Of a stretch of 64,000 bases of DNA, positions 43,636-52,817 are shown piece after piece. The notes under the pieces are model-generated. The model saw nothing but the letters and a program-made list of their open reading frames with translations, did not search any database and was not told the origin of the DNA. Made by a program: the position numbers and the translations under genes. Origin of the DNA: Ruminococcaceae bacterium BL-4 (GTDB lineage Bacteria > Bacillota > Clostridia > Oscillospirales > Acutalibacteraceae); contig LR778134.1 of assembly GCA_902809935.1 (NCBI GenBank), positions 372,001 to 436,000 of the forward strand, given 5' to 3'. Positions within the stretch are counted from its first letter, which is position 1. Every line of letters begins with the position of its first letter.

Positions 43636-44988
43636 ATGAAGAAACGGTGTTTCCTCCTTCCTCTTTTCATCATCTTTACAGCCTTTTTCTGTACAATCTC
43701 AGCAAATGCTGCGTTTTCTCCCGATTTTGAGCCGCAAGCGCAGTCTGTTTTGATGATCAATTTGGATACAAATACGACCATTTATTCTAAGCAGCCGGAT
43801 GCTAAGGTCTATCCCGCCTCTACCACTAAAATTATGACCTACATCATCGCTGTTGAAAATATTCCTGACCTTGATAATACGATGATCACTTTTACGCAAC
43901 AAATGTCAGATACTCTTACGGGGTCCGGCAGTTCTCTTGCTGGTTTAAAAGTCGGCGATGTTTTGTCCGCTCATGATTTGCTTTACTGCATGATGGTACC
44001 CTCCGGCAATGATGCTGCAGTTGCACTCGCTACTTATGTCGGTGGCGGAAACATTCAAAAATTCGTCGATATGATGAACCAAAAGGCGCAAGATTTAGGC
44101 TGTACCAATACACATTTTATGAATCCTCATGGCTTACAGGATGAAAACCATTACACGACTGCATCTGATCTTGCAAAGATTGCACAGTACGCAATGAAGA
44201 TGAACTATTTCGATGAGATCACAAATACTCTTCGGTATACCTTTACCATTAAAGATGGCCCTCGAAAAGGAACTAGCACCTGGGTGGATTCCACAAACTT
44301 CCTCATTAATCAGAACTTGATTGGTGCCACTGCCTATTACTATCAATACGCACGGGGCATCAAGACCGGACATACTGATGAAGCTGGCTATTGTCTAGTA
44401 AGCTCAGCCCGCGCAGAAGGGATCTCCTATCTGTGTGTGATGATGAACACTAAAAGTCCCGGTACAGACAGCAGCGGAGCTGTCATTCACCAAGAAATGC
44501 TTGATACCCGTCAGCTATATCGCTGGGCCTATAAGAATTTTCAGTTGAAACAGGTTCTGTCCGCTTCACAGGCAACCATGGAGGTTCCGCTCGACTATGC
44601 ATGGAGCAAAGACCATCTGCTCCTAAGCCCCGAAACGACGGTATCTGCTATTCTTCCAAATGATGTTGACCCAAGCAATGTACAAATTGTGCCGAATTTA
44701 CCGCAATCGGTTGCAGCACCGGTAAAACGCGGAGACCAAGTTGGAACAGCGAAACTGGTTTATAACGGAGAAGAAATTGGTTCTGTCAATCTGGTTTCCA
44801 GTGAAAGCGTCGACCGCAGCGAATGGGTCCATATTATTACGCTCGCCAAACGGATTGTTACTTCCCGCTGGTTTGTTTTGATTGCAGCTATTTTGGCAGT
44901 GCTAATTATCATCTACATCGTTTTAACGCTGCTCAATCATCAAAAGAAAACTGCGAAGCGAAAAGTTCACCGCTATCGTAAAATGTAA
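43636..44988 (+). CDS. D-alanyl-D-alanine carboxypeptidase (PBP5/DacF-like)
   Basis: Trims the terminal D-Ala of peptidoglycan side chains at the outer membrane face. Signal peptide at 1-25; catalytic Ser62-x-x-Lys65, SGN at 123-125 and KTG at 243-245; PBP5-type C-terminal beta domain; then a membrane helix at about 412-432 and a basic tail. The true transmembrane helix at the C terminus replaces the amphipathic anchor of PBP5. Length 450. Close to dacA/dacF; I cannot say which. Confidence 0.92.
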   Translation: MKKRCFLLPLFIIFTAFFCTISANAAFSPDFEPQAQSVLMINLDTNTTIYSKQPDAKVYPASTTKIMTYIIAVENIPDLDNTMITFTQQMSDTLTGSGSSLAGLKVGDVLSAHDLLYCMMVPSGNDAAVALATYVGGGNIQKFVDMMNQKAQDLGCTNTHFMNPHGLQDENHYTTASDLAKIAQYAMKMNYFDEITNTLRYTFTIKDGPRKGTSTWVDSTNFLINQNLIGATAYYYQYARGIKTGHTDEAGYCLVSSARAEGISYLCVMMNTKSPGTDSSGAVIHQEMLDTRQLYRWAYKNFQLKQVLSASQATMEVPLDYAWSKDHLLLSPETTVSAILPNDVDPSNVQIVPNLPQSVAAPVKRGDQVGTAKLVYNGEEIGSVNLVSSESVDRSEWVHIITLAKRIVTSRWFVLIAAILAVLIIIYIVLTLLNHQKKTAKRKVHRYRKM

Positions 44989-45039
44989 ATCAGAAGTTTT
45001 TAAAGTGATTTGACTATATTTTGAAAGGATTGAATGTTC

Positions 45040-45426
45040 ATGAGAATAGAACATTTGGCTCTTTATGCTTTCGATTTGGAACAGATGAGATCATTTTTTG
45101 AAACTTATTTTGGGGCAAGCACTTCTGAGCTTTATCACAATACAAAAACCGGATTTAAAAGCTACTTTTTATCTTTTAATGACGGCGGCGCACGATTAGA
45201 ATTAATGAATCGCCCTGAACTTTCGCCTAACGAAAACGTCACTGCTTGTCTTGGGCTCGATCATTTGGCGTTTTCAGTTGGAAGTAAAGAAAAAGTTGAT
45301 CAGTTGACGGCTGTGCTTAAAGAAGGCGGTTATTCTACCATCAGCGGCCCTCGGACTACCGGAGACGGCTATTATGAAAGCTGCATTCTTGGCCCTGAAC
45401 AAATCCAAATCGAGATTACCATTTGA
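45040..45426 (+). CDS. VOC (glyoxalase/bleomycin-resistance fold) protein
   Basis: A 128-residue single VOC domain. Metal-type residues: His5 (RIEHLAL), Glu near 56 (ARLELMN), His near 72 (LDHLAFSV), and Glu near 124 (QIEITI). Such proteins include glyoxalase-like enzymes and resistance factors; the substrate cannot be told. ATG at 45040, ten bases after AAAGGA, is preferred over 45034. It converges with rplL. Confidence 0.88.
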   Translation: MRIEHLALYAFDLEQMRSFFETYFGASTSELYHNTKTGFKSYFLSFNDGGARLELMNRPELSPNENVTACLGLDHLAFSVGSKEKVDQLTAVLKEGGYSTISGPRTTGDGYYESCILGPEQIQIEITI

Positions 45427-45474
45427 ATTTTTAAAACAGTAAATTGATGGTTTTCTCTACATTTTTTCAGTAAA

Positions 45475-45509
45475 AAAGAGGTACTGCAGATTTTCTGCAG
45501 TACCTCTTT
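45475..45509. terminator. Terminator between the VOC gene and rplL
   Basis: A 16-base arm AAAGAGGTACTGCAGA at 45475-45490 pairs perfectly with 45494-45509 over a 3-base loop. T/A-rich flanks on both strands; it ends the ribosomal operon right after rplL and probably the VOC transcript. Confidence 0.88.
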
Positions 45510-45552
45510 AATTTGCCAAATAGAACAATTTCGTTTTTATAGAAAAGCGAAA

Positions 45553-45927
45553 TTACTTCAGTTCGACTTCAGCACCAGCCTCAGTCAACTTTGCCTTAAT
45601 TGCTTCAGCATCTTCCTTGGAAGCGCCCTCTTTAACAGCCTTAGGAGCAGCATCAACAACAGCCTTTGCATCCTTCAGGCCAAGTCCGGTGATTTCACGG
45701 ACGACTTTGATAACAGCGATCTTGTTCTGGCCAACAGACTTCAAAACAACATCAAACTCAGTCTTCTCTTCAGCCGGAGCAGCAGCAGCAGCCGGAGCAG
45801 CAGCAACAGCAACAGGAGCAGCAGCAGAAACGCCGAACTCCTCTTCCAGAGCCTTAACGAGCTCGTTCAGTTCCAGAACGGTCAGGGATTTTACATCTTC
45901 AATCAGCTTTGTAACTTTCTCAGACAT
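45553..45927 (-). CDS. rplL: Ribosomal protein bL12 (L7/L12)
   Basis: Stalk protein, 124 residues: N-terminal dimerisation helices, an Ala/Pro hinge at about 38-58, and a C-terminal domain with [20 protein letters not shown] at 45927 has GGAGG upstream. It is the last gene of the block; a terminator follows, so rpoB is not co-transcribed as in most Firmicutes. Confidence 0.98.
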   Translation of the reverse strand: MSEKVTKLIEDVKSLTVLELNELVKALEEEFGVSAAAPVAVAAAPAAAAAPAEEKTEFDVVLKSVGQNKIAVIKVVREITGLGLKDAKAVVDAAPKAVKEGASKEDAEAIKAKLTEAGAEVELK

Positions 45928-45976
45928 GATAAATACCTCCAAAATTAAATTATAATCATTTTTTATAAAGAGCGCA

Positions 45977-46519
45977 TTATGCTTCTACGCCCTGCTTTTC
46001 TGCAATTGCATTCAGTGCAATTACAAGAGCCTTCATTGTTCCGTTCAACACAGTAACAAATCCGGTAATCGGAGCATTGAGACTTCCCAGTGCTTTTGCA
46101 ACCAGTTCCTCTTTGCTGGGCAGAGTTGCCAGTTCAGCAACATCGTCCTTGCTCAGAACCTTTCCGTCAATGAATCCAGCTTTTACTTTGAGCGTAGCAC
46201 CTTTATTGTTCTTCTCAAAAGTATAGAGTGTCTTTGCTGCATGGACATAGTCCTTATCACTCAGAGCGACTGCAGTTGTTCCCTCCAGAACCGGATCAAG
46301 ACCATCGATTCCAGCTTCTTTTAAAGCCAGCTTCAAGAGCGTATTTTTGACGACTTTATACTGGTCGCCGCTTTCACGCAATTCTTTACGAAGCTTTGTG
46401 TCATCGGCAACAGAAATTCCCTTATAGTCAACGACAACGCCGACACAGGATTTTTTCAGCTGCTCAGCCAGATCTGCTACGACCTGCTGTTTTTCTTCCA
46501 GAACCTTCTTACTTGGCAA
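45977..46519 (-). CDS. rplJ: Ribosomal protein uL10
   Basis: Stalk base protein, 180 residues, with the [21 protein letters not shown] segment split by nothing unusual and a C-terminal helix for L12 binding. It starts with TTG at 46519 behind GGAGGTG (spacing seven). Downstream of an L10 leader and attenuator. rplL follows 49 bases later. Confidence 0.97.
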   Translation of the reverse strand: MPSKKVLEEKQQVVADLAEQLKKSCVGVVVDYKGISVADDTKLRKELRESGDQYKVVKNTLLKLALKEAGIDGLDPVLEGTTAVALSDKDYVHAAKTLYTFEKNNKGATLKVKAGFIDGKVLSKDDVAELATLPSKEELVAKALGSLNAPITGFVTVLNGTMKALVIALNAIAEKQGVEA

Positions 46520-46552
46520 ATGATTTCACCTCCATAAAACGAATCCCGCATT

Positions 46553-46690
46553 ATACAAAAAGCCTTCTCCACGTTAACCGCGGAGAAGGCAAATTTACAT
46601 TTTATACAAATTGTATAAACAAACGTATTTGCTTTATCCTCGGCAGGTGGGATTCCCCTTTATGCAAAATGCACCTGCTGTCTTTGAATA
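46553..46690 (-). ncRNA. L10 leader with attenuator hairpin
   Basis: Reverse-strand leader between the rplJ promoter and start. GCAGGTGC and CCACCTGC arms (about 46642-46682) match the L10-binding fold. They are followed by a terminator hairpin GCCTTCTCC/GGAGAAGGC (46562-46590) and TTTTTGTA. Excess L10-L12 complex probably binds here to lower expression. Confidence 0.82.
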
Positions 46691-46704
46691 AAAACAGCTT
46701 TATT

Positions 46705-46733
46705 ATTTTAACACACAATTTTCTGTATGTCAA
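46705..46733 (-). promoter_or_regulatory. Promoter of rplJ-rplL
   Basis: Reverse-strand TTGACA (46728-46733), 17-base spacer, TAAAAT (46705-46710). It lies just past the rplA stop. Confidence 0.88.
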
Positions 46734-46746
46734 GAATCAAAAATAT

Positions 46747-47439
46747 TTACGCACCAAAACGGTTGACGTTAAGACGTACGCCAGGGCCCATTGTTGTTGC
46801 GATTACGCAAGAACGAATATACTGGCCTTTAGCGGCAGCAGGCTTCGCCTTTACGATTGCACCCATCAAAGCATCAAAGTTCTCCTGAAGCTTCTGAGCA
46901 CCAAAAGATGCACGTCCAATTACACAATGGATGATGTTGGACTTGTCTAGACGGTATTCAATCTTACCGGCTTTTGCCTCATTGATTGCTTTTCCGATTT
47001 CACGAGTAACAGTACCCGCCTTCGGGTTAGGCATCAAGCCACGGGGTCCTAAAATTTTACCAAGACGGCCAACCATGCCCATCATATCCGGAGTGGTGAT
47101 GAGGACATCAAAGTCCATCCAGCCGCCCTGAATCTTTTGAACCATTTCTTCAGCACCGATAAAATCGGCACCAGCCTCTTGGGCATCTTTTGCAGCATCG
47201 CCCTTGCAAATTGCCAGAACACGAATTGTTTTTCCGGTTCCATTCGGCAAAACAATGGCACCACGGACCTGCTGGTCTGCGTGACGTCCATCAACGCCCA
47301 TCTTTATGTGGACTTCAACGGTTTCATCAAATTTTGCGGTAGCGGTTTTAACACAAAGTTCTACTGCTTCCGCTGAATCGTAATATTTAGAACGGTCGAT
47401 CAGCTTTTCGCTGTCAACGTATTTCTTACCATGTTTCAT
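46747..47439 (-). CDS. rplA: Ribosomal protein uL1
   Basis: 230 residues, full length, with the [20 protein letters not shown] signature of L1. It forms the L1 stalk and in many bacteria represses its own operon by binding the rplK leader. It follows rplK by 73 bases. Confidence 0.98.
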   Translation of the reverse strand: MKHGKKYVDSEKLIDRSKYYDSAEAVELCVKTATAKFDETVEVHIKMGVDGRHADQQVRGAIVLPNGTGKTIRVLAICKGDAAKDAQEAGADFIGAEEMVQKIQGGWMDFDVLITTPDMMGMVGRLGKILGPRGLMPNPKAGTVTREIGKAINEAKAGKIEYRLDKSNIIHCVIGRASFGAQKLQENFDALMGAIVKAKPAAAKGQYIRSCVIATTMGPGVRLNVNRFGA

Positions 47440-47512
47440 TGTAATCCTCCCTATTGAGTGGTATGGCGGAATATTCGGATTCCTCCCACCCGGGTTTCAT
47501 TTGATCTGCGGA

Positions 47513-47938
47513 TTATTCGACTACTTCAACACCCATACTGCGCGCAGTACCTGCGATCATGCTCATCGCAGTTTCTACAGTTGCAGCGTTTAAGTCAGGC
47601 ATTTTCTTTTCGGCAATCTCTCTCAACTGTTCTTTGGTGATCTTTGCAACTTTCTTTTTGTTCGGTTCACCAGAAGCTGTCTCGATCTTGCAAGCCTTTT
47701 TAATCAGGACTGCAGCCGGAGGAGTCTTGGTGACAAAAGTGAAAGAACGATCCGCATAGACCGTAATGACAACAGGGATAATAAGACCTGCGTCTTTTTT
47801 GGTGCGCTCATTAAATTCCTTCGTGAACGCCATGATATTAACACCGTGCTGGCCTAAAGCCGGTCCAACAGGCGGCGCCGGGGTTGCTTTGCCGGCAGGG
47901 ATCTGGAGCTTGATATAGCCGGTAACTTTTTGAGCCAT
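47513..47938 (-). CDS. rplK: Ribosomal protein uL11
   Basis: 141 residues. Opens [20 protein letters not shown] with the conserved [16 protein letters not shown] segment, and a C-terminal RNA-binding domain. Starts at ATG 47938 with GGAGGTG upstream; a longer upstream frame is noncoding leader. Confidence 0.98.
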   Translation of the reverse strand: MAQKVTGYIKLQIPAGKATPAPPVGPALGQHGVNIMAFTKEFNERTKKDAGLIIPVVITVYADRSFTFVTKTPPAAVLIKKACKIETASGEPNKKKVAKITKEQLREIAEKKMPDLNAATVETAMSMIAGTARSMGVEVVE

Positions 47939-47984
47939 TTTACTGCACCTCCAAATTTTGTGGTGAAAGCGAAACGGGGATAAT

Positions 47985-48040
47985 AGATTTTCCTGTTTCT
48001 CCCACTGGGGCACCTCTGCGCCCCAAAATCAGCGGAATAT
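47985..48040 (-). promoter_or_regulatory. Possible L1-binding leader hairpin upstream of rplK
   Basis: GGGGC at 48007-48011 pairs with GCCCC at 48020-48024, followed on the transcript by a GTGGGAG segment. This matches the kind of leader on which L1 represses the L11-L1 unit. The call is tentative. Confidence 0.35.
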
Positions 48041-48090
48041 CTCCGCGGATCTTTTAAAAATTGATGATTTTGAACGGATCTGCTGCAAAA

Positions 48091-48612
48091 TTATTCTGCA
48101 GCTTCCGCTTGGTCAAGCGAAAGCTCAACCGGAGTCTCGCGCCCAAACATATTGATCGTTACGCGCAGACGATTTTTTTCGGTATCGATTTCTTCGACAC
48201 GGCCGGCAAAGCCATCGAATGGTCCATCAATAATATTGACGGTATCGCCCACCTGATAAGAAACCTCTACGCTGCGTTTTTCGATTCCCATCGAAGCGAC
48301 CTCTTCCTCTGTAAGGGGAACCGGCTTGCTGGATGGACCGACAAAGCCTGTACAGCCGCGAATATTGCGCACGACATACCAGGATTCATCTGTGAGAACC
48401 ATTTTTACAAGAACATATCCGGGGAAAATTTTACGTTCTACCTGACGAGTCTTTCCGTCTTTTACTTCTTCGACGGTCTCGGTGGGAACTCGAATTCCCT
48501 GAACCAGATCCTGTAAATTACGGTTTTCAACTGTTTTTTCAAGGTTTGAGGCAACTTTGTTTTCATAGCCGGAATAGGTATGAACTACATACCAACGTGC
48601 TTCTTCTGGCAT
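48091..48612 (-). CDS. nusG: Transcription antitermination protein NusG
   Basis: 173 residues. N-terminal NGN domain with ARWYVVHTYSGYENKV, then the KOW domain with GDTVNIIDGPFDGFAG. It couples RNA polymerase to the ribosome or Rho. ATG at 48612 with GGTGAGG upstream is chosen over the TTG at 48618. Confidence 0.97.
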   Translation of the reverse strand: MPEEARWYVVHTYSGYENKVASNLEKTVENRNLQDLVQGIRVPTETVEEVKDGKTRQVERKIFPGYVLVKMVLTDESWYVVRNIRGCTGFVGPSSKPVPLTEEEVASMGIEKRSVEVSYQVGDTVNIIDGPFDGFAGRVEEIDTEKNRLRVTINMFGRETPVELSLDQAEAAE

Positions 48613-48627
48613 CTTCAAACCTCACCT

Positions 48628-48864
48628 TCAAGCTGCAACATTCATGATTAGACGGAGTAGGGAAAGAAACGCCGTATCCAATAGGAAAATGAACAAACCA
48701 ACTATGGCGATAAACGCAATGACAACACCTGTGTTTTTCCAGGTTGCCTGCGGCGTCGGCCATACGATCTTCTTCATTTCGGCTTTGGTGTCCTTGAAAA
48801 ATTGAGAAACGTGCTTGCCCGCACGGCTCAGTGCGTTCCCTTTTTTCATCTCTTTTTCAGCCAT
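48628..48864 (-). CDS. secE: Preprotein translocase subunit SecE
   Basis: 78 residues: basic N terminus, amphipathic helix with FKDTKAEMKKIVWPTPQ, and one C-terminal membrane helix (about 46-68). Lies between rpmG and nusG, as usual. Confidence 0.96.
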   Translation of the reverse strand: MAEKEMKKGNALSRAGKHVSQFFKDTKAEMKKIVWPTPQATWKNTGVVIAFIAIVGLFIFLLDTAFLSLLRLIMNVAA

Positions 48865-48879
48865 TCTCTGTCACCCCGT

Positions 48880-49029
48880 TCATTTGGTCTCGCGGTGAAG
48901 TGTATGCTTCCTGCAGAATTTGCAGTACTTATTCATCTCGAGCCTGTCCGGATCATTTTTCTTGTTTTTTTTCGTGTTGTAATTGCGCTGTTTGCACTCT
49001 GTGCAGGCCAATACGACTTTTACTCTCAT
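48880..49029 (-). CDS. rpmG: Ribosomal protein bL33
   Basis: A 49-residue protein beginning [17 protein letters not shown], with a second Cys pair KFC-x-x, so it is the zinc-binding (C+) form. The ribosome site is GAGGTG. It is the first gene of the rpmG-secE-nusG unit. Confidence 0.95.
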   Translation of the reverse strand: MRVKVVLACTECKQRNYNTKKNKKNDPDRLEMNKYCKFCRKHTLHRETK

Positions 49030-49128
49030 GACGGCACCTCCCGTTGTACGGAAAAATATTGGAATCTTTGGGATTCCGGCCTCCCTCGAAAAGGGCGCAA
49101 AAAAAATACCCCTTTTTGAGGTAATAAA

Positions 49129-49158
49129 AGTTTACCACAAAGGGAGGTATTTTGTCAA
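49129..49158 (-). promoter_or_regulatory. Promoter of rpmG-secE-nusG
   Basis: Reverse-strand TTGACA (49153-49158), 18-base spacer, TAAACT (49129-49134). A hairpin GGAATC/GATTCC lies in the leader. Confidence 0.78.
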
Positions 49159-49181
49159 CTTCTTTTTTAAATTTTAAAAAA

Positions 49182-50000
49182 TCAGCGAGTCTCACTAAGG
49201 TTGTCCGCTACATAACGGGTTGCTTTCTTTTTCTTTTCTGGTTTTACCGTTTTGCCCTTCATACGAAGTCCTGCTTTTGCGCCTTTTTTCAGGTTATCAC
49301 TGAAAAGCGGCTCCAACTTTTGATATTCCTGTTCAGTAAGGCCGTTAATCAGAACCAGCGTAATAATGGAGCGTACATCCAGATCGCCCACCTCATACAA
49401 ATCGCTAAAGATATTGGCAAGTCTCTCAATAGAAGACTGGCTGCCGCTCTCTAGAAGCAACTGAACTTTTGGCAGGACCTTTTCTTTTGCAAATGTTGCA
49501 CCACGCACTTCTCCGTAAGTAACGCGCTCCTTCAGAAGATCATCGCGCAGATCTTTGCAGAGCGGAACAAGACGGTTAAAAAAGAAAATCGGATCGGTCG
49601 TATTTTCTTCCGTGCCACGGTGGCGCTTCTGAACCTGATTCAGAACAATTGCAGCTTTTGAAGGGCCGGCAATCTCTTCCGTAAAATCATTGACAACACT
49701 TTCGACTTCCCTTTTAATCTGTGACTCATCTTCGGGTTCAAACAAAAGAAGAGAACGTGTCCGCCATTTTCCATCGACCTCATCATTTTCTACCCCGCAG
49801 TAACGCAGCAGAAACTGATGCTTTTCATTATTCATATAAATCTGATAAGCCAAATCATCTTTGATATAAACAGTGCTATAGCCGTCATCTTCCGTAGTAA
49901 TTTCGCCTTGGCGTTCAAAATGATTCTTGTTAAGAACTTCTCCTACGCGGGAATTCACTTGCTCAAACACGTTCTGCGGATTATAAACGCTCTGCTCCAA
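49182..50000 (-). CDS. Conserved-looking protein of unknown function
   Basis: 272 residues, soluble, with no signal peptide or membrane segment. N-terminal helices and a beta part with YSTVYIKDDLAYQIYMN, a middle region with EVESVVNDFTEEIAG, and a strongly basic C-terminal tail (about 238-265: Lys/Arg repeats around KGAKAGLRMKGKTVKPEKKK). The tail suggests nucleic-acid or ribosome contact. It lies directly upstream of the rpmG promoter on the same strand. I do not recognise the family. Confidence 0.8.
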   Translation of the reverse strand: MEQSVYNPQNVFEQVNSRVGEVLNKNHFERQGEITTEDDGYSTVYIKDDLAYQIYMNNEKHQFLLRYCGVENDEVDGKWRTRSLLLFEPEDESQIKREVESVVNDFTEEIAGPSKAAIVLNQVQKRHRGTEENTTDPIFFFNRLVPLCKDLRDDLLKERVTYGEVRGATFAKEKVLPKVQLLLESGSQSSIERLANIFSDLYEVGDLDVRSIITLVLINGLTEQEYQKLEPLFSDNLKKGAKAGLRMKGKTVKPEKKKKATRYVADNLSETR

Positions 50001-50167
50001 AATGATATCACTCCTGTTTTTTTAAAGTCCCAAAATTTTTAGGACTATTTTTTAATTCTAATCTAAAAAATACCGTTAAAAAAGTCCGGATTGATTTGAT
50101 TATACTATATGATTCTGGATTTGTCACCCCCGAAATCCGAAGGACTCCGGAAATTTTACAGTAAACT

Positions 50168-50929
50168 TTACACGCCATATTTTTTCATTGCTTTCAAATA
50201 CTCTTCCAAGGTGTTGGAATAGTGACTTTTGCCATCGTTACCAAAGAAAAAGTACAGTGCATCTGTTCCCGCTGGATTGCGTACCGCATCGATTGCCGTA
50301 ACTCCAGGGCTGCAGATTGGTCCTTGGGGAAGTCCCTTTTTTTGATTCGTATCATAGTAGGCCTGATAGTCTTCCGAATGGGACAAAAGACTGCTTTGAG
50401 AAATCAAATCTGCATACATGCTGGTAGAATCCAGCTGCAGCATCATTCCGCTGTCCAGCCGATTCTGCAGCACCCCTGCAATCATCTGCATCTCATCCGA
50501 TATTTTAGTTTCCTTTTGCACCAGAGAAGCTAAAGTCAACTCATCTTTTGATAAATCCCCCGCATTTGTTTCAAAGGCCTTTAAAATCTGAGTTAGAACC
50601 ATCTCAGCATTTTCTCCTTTTTGAAACAGATAAGAAGAAGGGAACAAATATCCCTCCATTCGAAATGCGCATTTGGGATCATCCGGAATTGTAAATGTCT
50701 GAGGTTCATATGATTCACAGGCCATATAAAATTCCTCTTTAGAGCAAATTCCATTTTCATCCAGCAACTCCGCAGTCTGTTCAAAGGTATTCCCGGACGG
50801 AATCGTCACCTTCACATAATTTTGGGACGAAGAAAGGCCAACATTCTTTGCTTGACAACCGCAAAACAGGACGGCTGATAAACAGATTCCAAGTAAGAAT
50901 ATCCTGGAAAATAAAGTTTTGTGTTTCAT
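50168..50929 (-). CDS. mltG: MltG/YceG-like endolytic transglycosylase, lipoprotein form
   Basis: Cleaves nascent glycan strands, setting strand length. The conserved parts are present: ASLVQKET near residue 137, GVLQNRLDSGMMLQLDST near 155-172, and LPQGPICSPGVTAIDAVRNP near 205. Instead of the usual N-terminal membrane helix it has a lipobox FCGC with Cys near residue 25. At 253 residues it is shorter than typical MltG (about 340), lacking most of the N-terminal LysM-like domain. Confidence 0.85.
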   Translation of the reverse strand: MKHKTLFSRIFLLGICLSAVLFCGCQAKNVGLSSSQNYVKVTIPSGNTFEQTAELLDENGICSKEEFYMACESYEPQTFTIPDDPKCAFRMEGYLFPSSYLFQKGENAEMVLTQILKAFETNAGDLSKDELTLASLVQKETKISDEMQMIAGVLQNRLDSGMMLQLDSTSMYADLISQSSLLSHSEDYQAYYDTNQKKGLPQGPICSPGVTAIDAVRNPAGTDALYFFFGNDGKSHYSNTLEEYLKAMKKYGV

Positions 50930-51013
50930 AGACGGCCTCTTTCTGCTATCCTAGTAAGAGTAATCAGTCATTTCTAAATATAACATGCAAAATGCAAAAT
51001 TTTCATTTTGTTT

Positions 51014-51042
51014 ATTATACCGGTTGAAGAATTTCCTGTCAA
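51014..51042 (-). promoter_or_regulatory. Promoter of the MltG-like gene
   Basis: Reverse-strand TTGACA (51037-51042), 17-base spacer, TATAAT (51014-51019). Consensus-like. Confidence 0.88.
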
Positions 51043-51112
51043 AGCCCTTTTGAAAAAGATTTTGTTTTTAGTTAAGGGCCCACAATTCAGCATTGCGCAT
51101 CAAAAGTTCTTG

Positions 51113-51121
51113 TGGTATCAT
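51113..51121 (+). promoter_or_regulatory. Extended -10 before ddl
   Basis: TGGTATCAT at 51113-51121, without a clear -35, 67 bases before the ddl start. Candidate promoter. Confidence 0.45.
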
Positions 51122-51188
51122 ATAAGTTCAAGAATTATAATTATTTGTCTTTAAAAACAATTCTGACAAAATTGGAGGCATTCCTGAT

Positions 51189-52265
51189 ATGGCAAAAAAA
51201 ACGATTGCGATCCTATTCGGAGGCAGTTCTTCTGAGCATGAGGTTTCCTGTGTTTCGGCAGCCGCCGTTGCCGACCATCTTTCCCCCGAACTCTATGATG
51301 TACAGCTTTTGGGTATTACAAAAGACGGCCGCTGGTATCTTTTCAACGGTTCTACTGACGAAATGCGGGATGGTTCATGGGAAAATAATGAACTGAACCG
51401 AAAAGCTTTTATTTCTCCTGATACTTCTCTCAAAGGAATCGTTCTCGAAGGTGAGAATTCTTTTGATGTAATTAAAGTCGACTGCATCTTTCCGGTGCTT
51501 CACGGCAAAAATGGAGAGGACGGAACCCTGCAGGGGCTCCTCCATTTAAGCGGAATCCCCTATGTAGGCTGTGCGACACTTTCCAGTGCTGTCTGCATGG
51601 ATAAAGCAGTCACGCATACGCTGCTCTCCAGCTGGGGAATCGGGCAAGCGGAATACCTCTGGTTCTTTGCCGATAAATATCAAGGAGAAGGACGTTTAAA
51701 GATCCGTCAAAAGATCGAAGCGCGCCTTGGATATCCGATCTTTTTAAAGCCTGCCAACGCTGGTTCTTCCGTTGGAATCAGCCGCGTGAATTCTGAAGAA
51801 GAGCTGGATGATGCCGTCCAAAAAGCTGCCCATGAAGACAGCAAAATTATTGTAGAAAGCTTAGTGGTCGGTCAAGAAGTGGAATGTGCTGTTCTCGGAA
51901 ATGAAAATCCGCAGGCAAGCGGTGTTGGAGAAATTGCAGCGGCTGCCGAATTTTACGATTATGATGACAAATATAAAAATGGAAAAAGCCAGCTTTATAT
52001 TCCGGCACACCTTTCTGAGGAAGTCTCCGAAGAAATCCGCCATACTGCCTGCCGTGCTTACCGCCTTTTAGGCTGTACCGGCCTTGCCCGGGTAGATTTC
52101 TTTGTGCGTGACGGAAAAGAAATCATCTTAAATGAACTCAATACCTTGCCGGGCTTTACAAGCATCAGCATGTATCCAAAGCTTTGGGAAAAGGCAGGAA
52201 AATCATTCAGCGAGCTATTGACGGATTTAATTAACTTAGCATTTGAACGCAAGCATTATCAGTGA
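51189..52265 (+). CDS. ddl: D-alanine-D-alanine ligase
   Basis: ATP-grasp enzyme making the D-Ala-D-Ala end of the peptidoglycan stem. Motifs: GGSSSEHEVS near the start, HGKNGEDGTLQGLL near residue 104, KPANAGSSVGISRV near 193, and LNELNTLPGFTSISMYPKLW near 316. The F-site region cannot exclude a D-Ala-D-Lac or D-Ser variant. Length 358 is normal. The ribosome site is TTGGAGG. Confidence 0.95.
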   Translation: MAKKTIAILFGGSSSEHEVSCVSAAAVADHLSPELYDVQLLGITKDGRWYLFNGSTDEMRDGSWENNELNRKAFISPDTSLKGIVLEGENSFDVIKVDCIFPVLHGKNGEDGTLQGLLHLSGIPYVGCATLSSAVCMDKAVTHTLLSSWGIGQAEYLWFFADKYQGEGRLKIRQKIEARLGYPIFLKPANAGSSVGISRVNSEEELDDAVQKAAHEDSKIIVESLVVGQEVECAVLGNENPQASGVGEIAAAAEFYDYDDKYKNGKSQLYIPAHLSEEVSEEIRHTACRAYRLLGCTGLARVDFFVRDGKEIILNELNTLPGFTSISMYPKLWEKAGKSFSELLTDLINLAFERKHYQ

Positions 52266-52379
52266 TTCTATTTTTATCCCATCACTTTTTTGATCCATCA
52301 TTTTGCAGCCCGATATGAATCCGAATCATAATCCGATTGATGATTGATATCGAAGCATTTTAAGGAGTCAATTATATCT

Positions 52380-52817
52380 ATGAAAGAAAACTATCTGATT
52401 TCCGTCCTCGGCAAACAACAGGTCAATGGACAGTCGGATGAAATCGAAGTCAACACAACAGGCACTTATGTCCGCAAAGGCGATAAGCGCTATATAATGT
52501 ATAAAGAATATGACGAAAATTCCCAGCCCACCAGAACCAATATCTTAAAAATAGAAGGGAATAACCGTCTCACCGTAATGCGCGGAGGAACAGACGGCAC
52601 CCATCTGATTTTGGAAAACGGCAAGCGGTATCTTTGTCAGTACAATACCGGCTATGGGAATTTAATGCTCGGCATTTCAACCTCGGAACTGCAAAATCTT
52701 CTGACCGACAAGGGCGGCAGTCTGAAGGTTCAATATACGCTGGATATCAACTCCAGTCTTGCAAGCAGCAATGAACTTTATATTACCGTCAAGGAGGCAG
52801 AAAGCAAAGATGTCTAA
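52380..52817 (+). CDS. DUF1934 (YwiB-like) protein
   Basis: A 145-residue lipocalin-like beta barrel: GTYVRKGDKRYIMYKEY, NILKIEGNNRLTVMRGG and LILENGKRYLCQYNT are characteristic. YwiB lies next to argS in Bacillus, and this gene overlaps argS here too. Its function is unknown. ATG at 52380 follows AAGGAG by 12 bases. Confidence 0.88.
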   Translation: MKENYLISVLGKQQVNGQSDEIEVNTTGTYVRKGDKRYIMYKEYDENSQPTRTNILKIEGNNRLTVMRGGTDGTHLILENGKRYLCQYNTGYGNLMLGISTSELQNLLTDKGGSLKVQYTLDINSSLASSNELYITVKEAESKDV

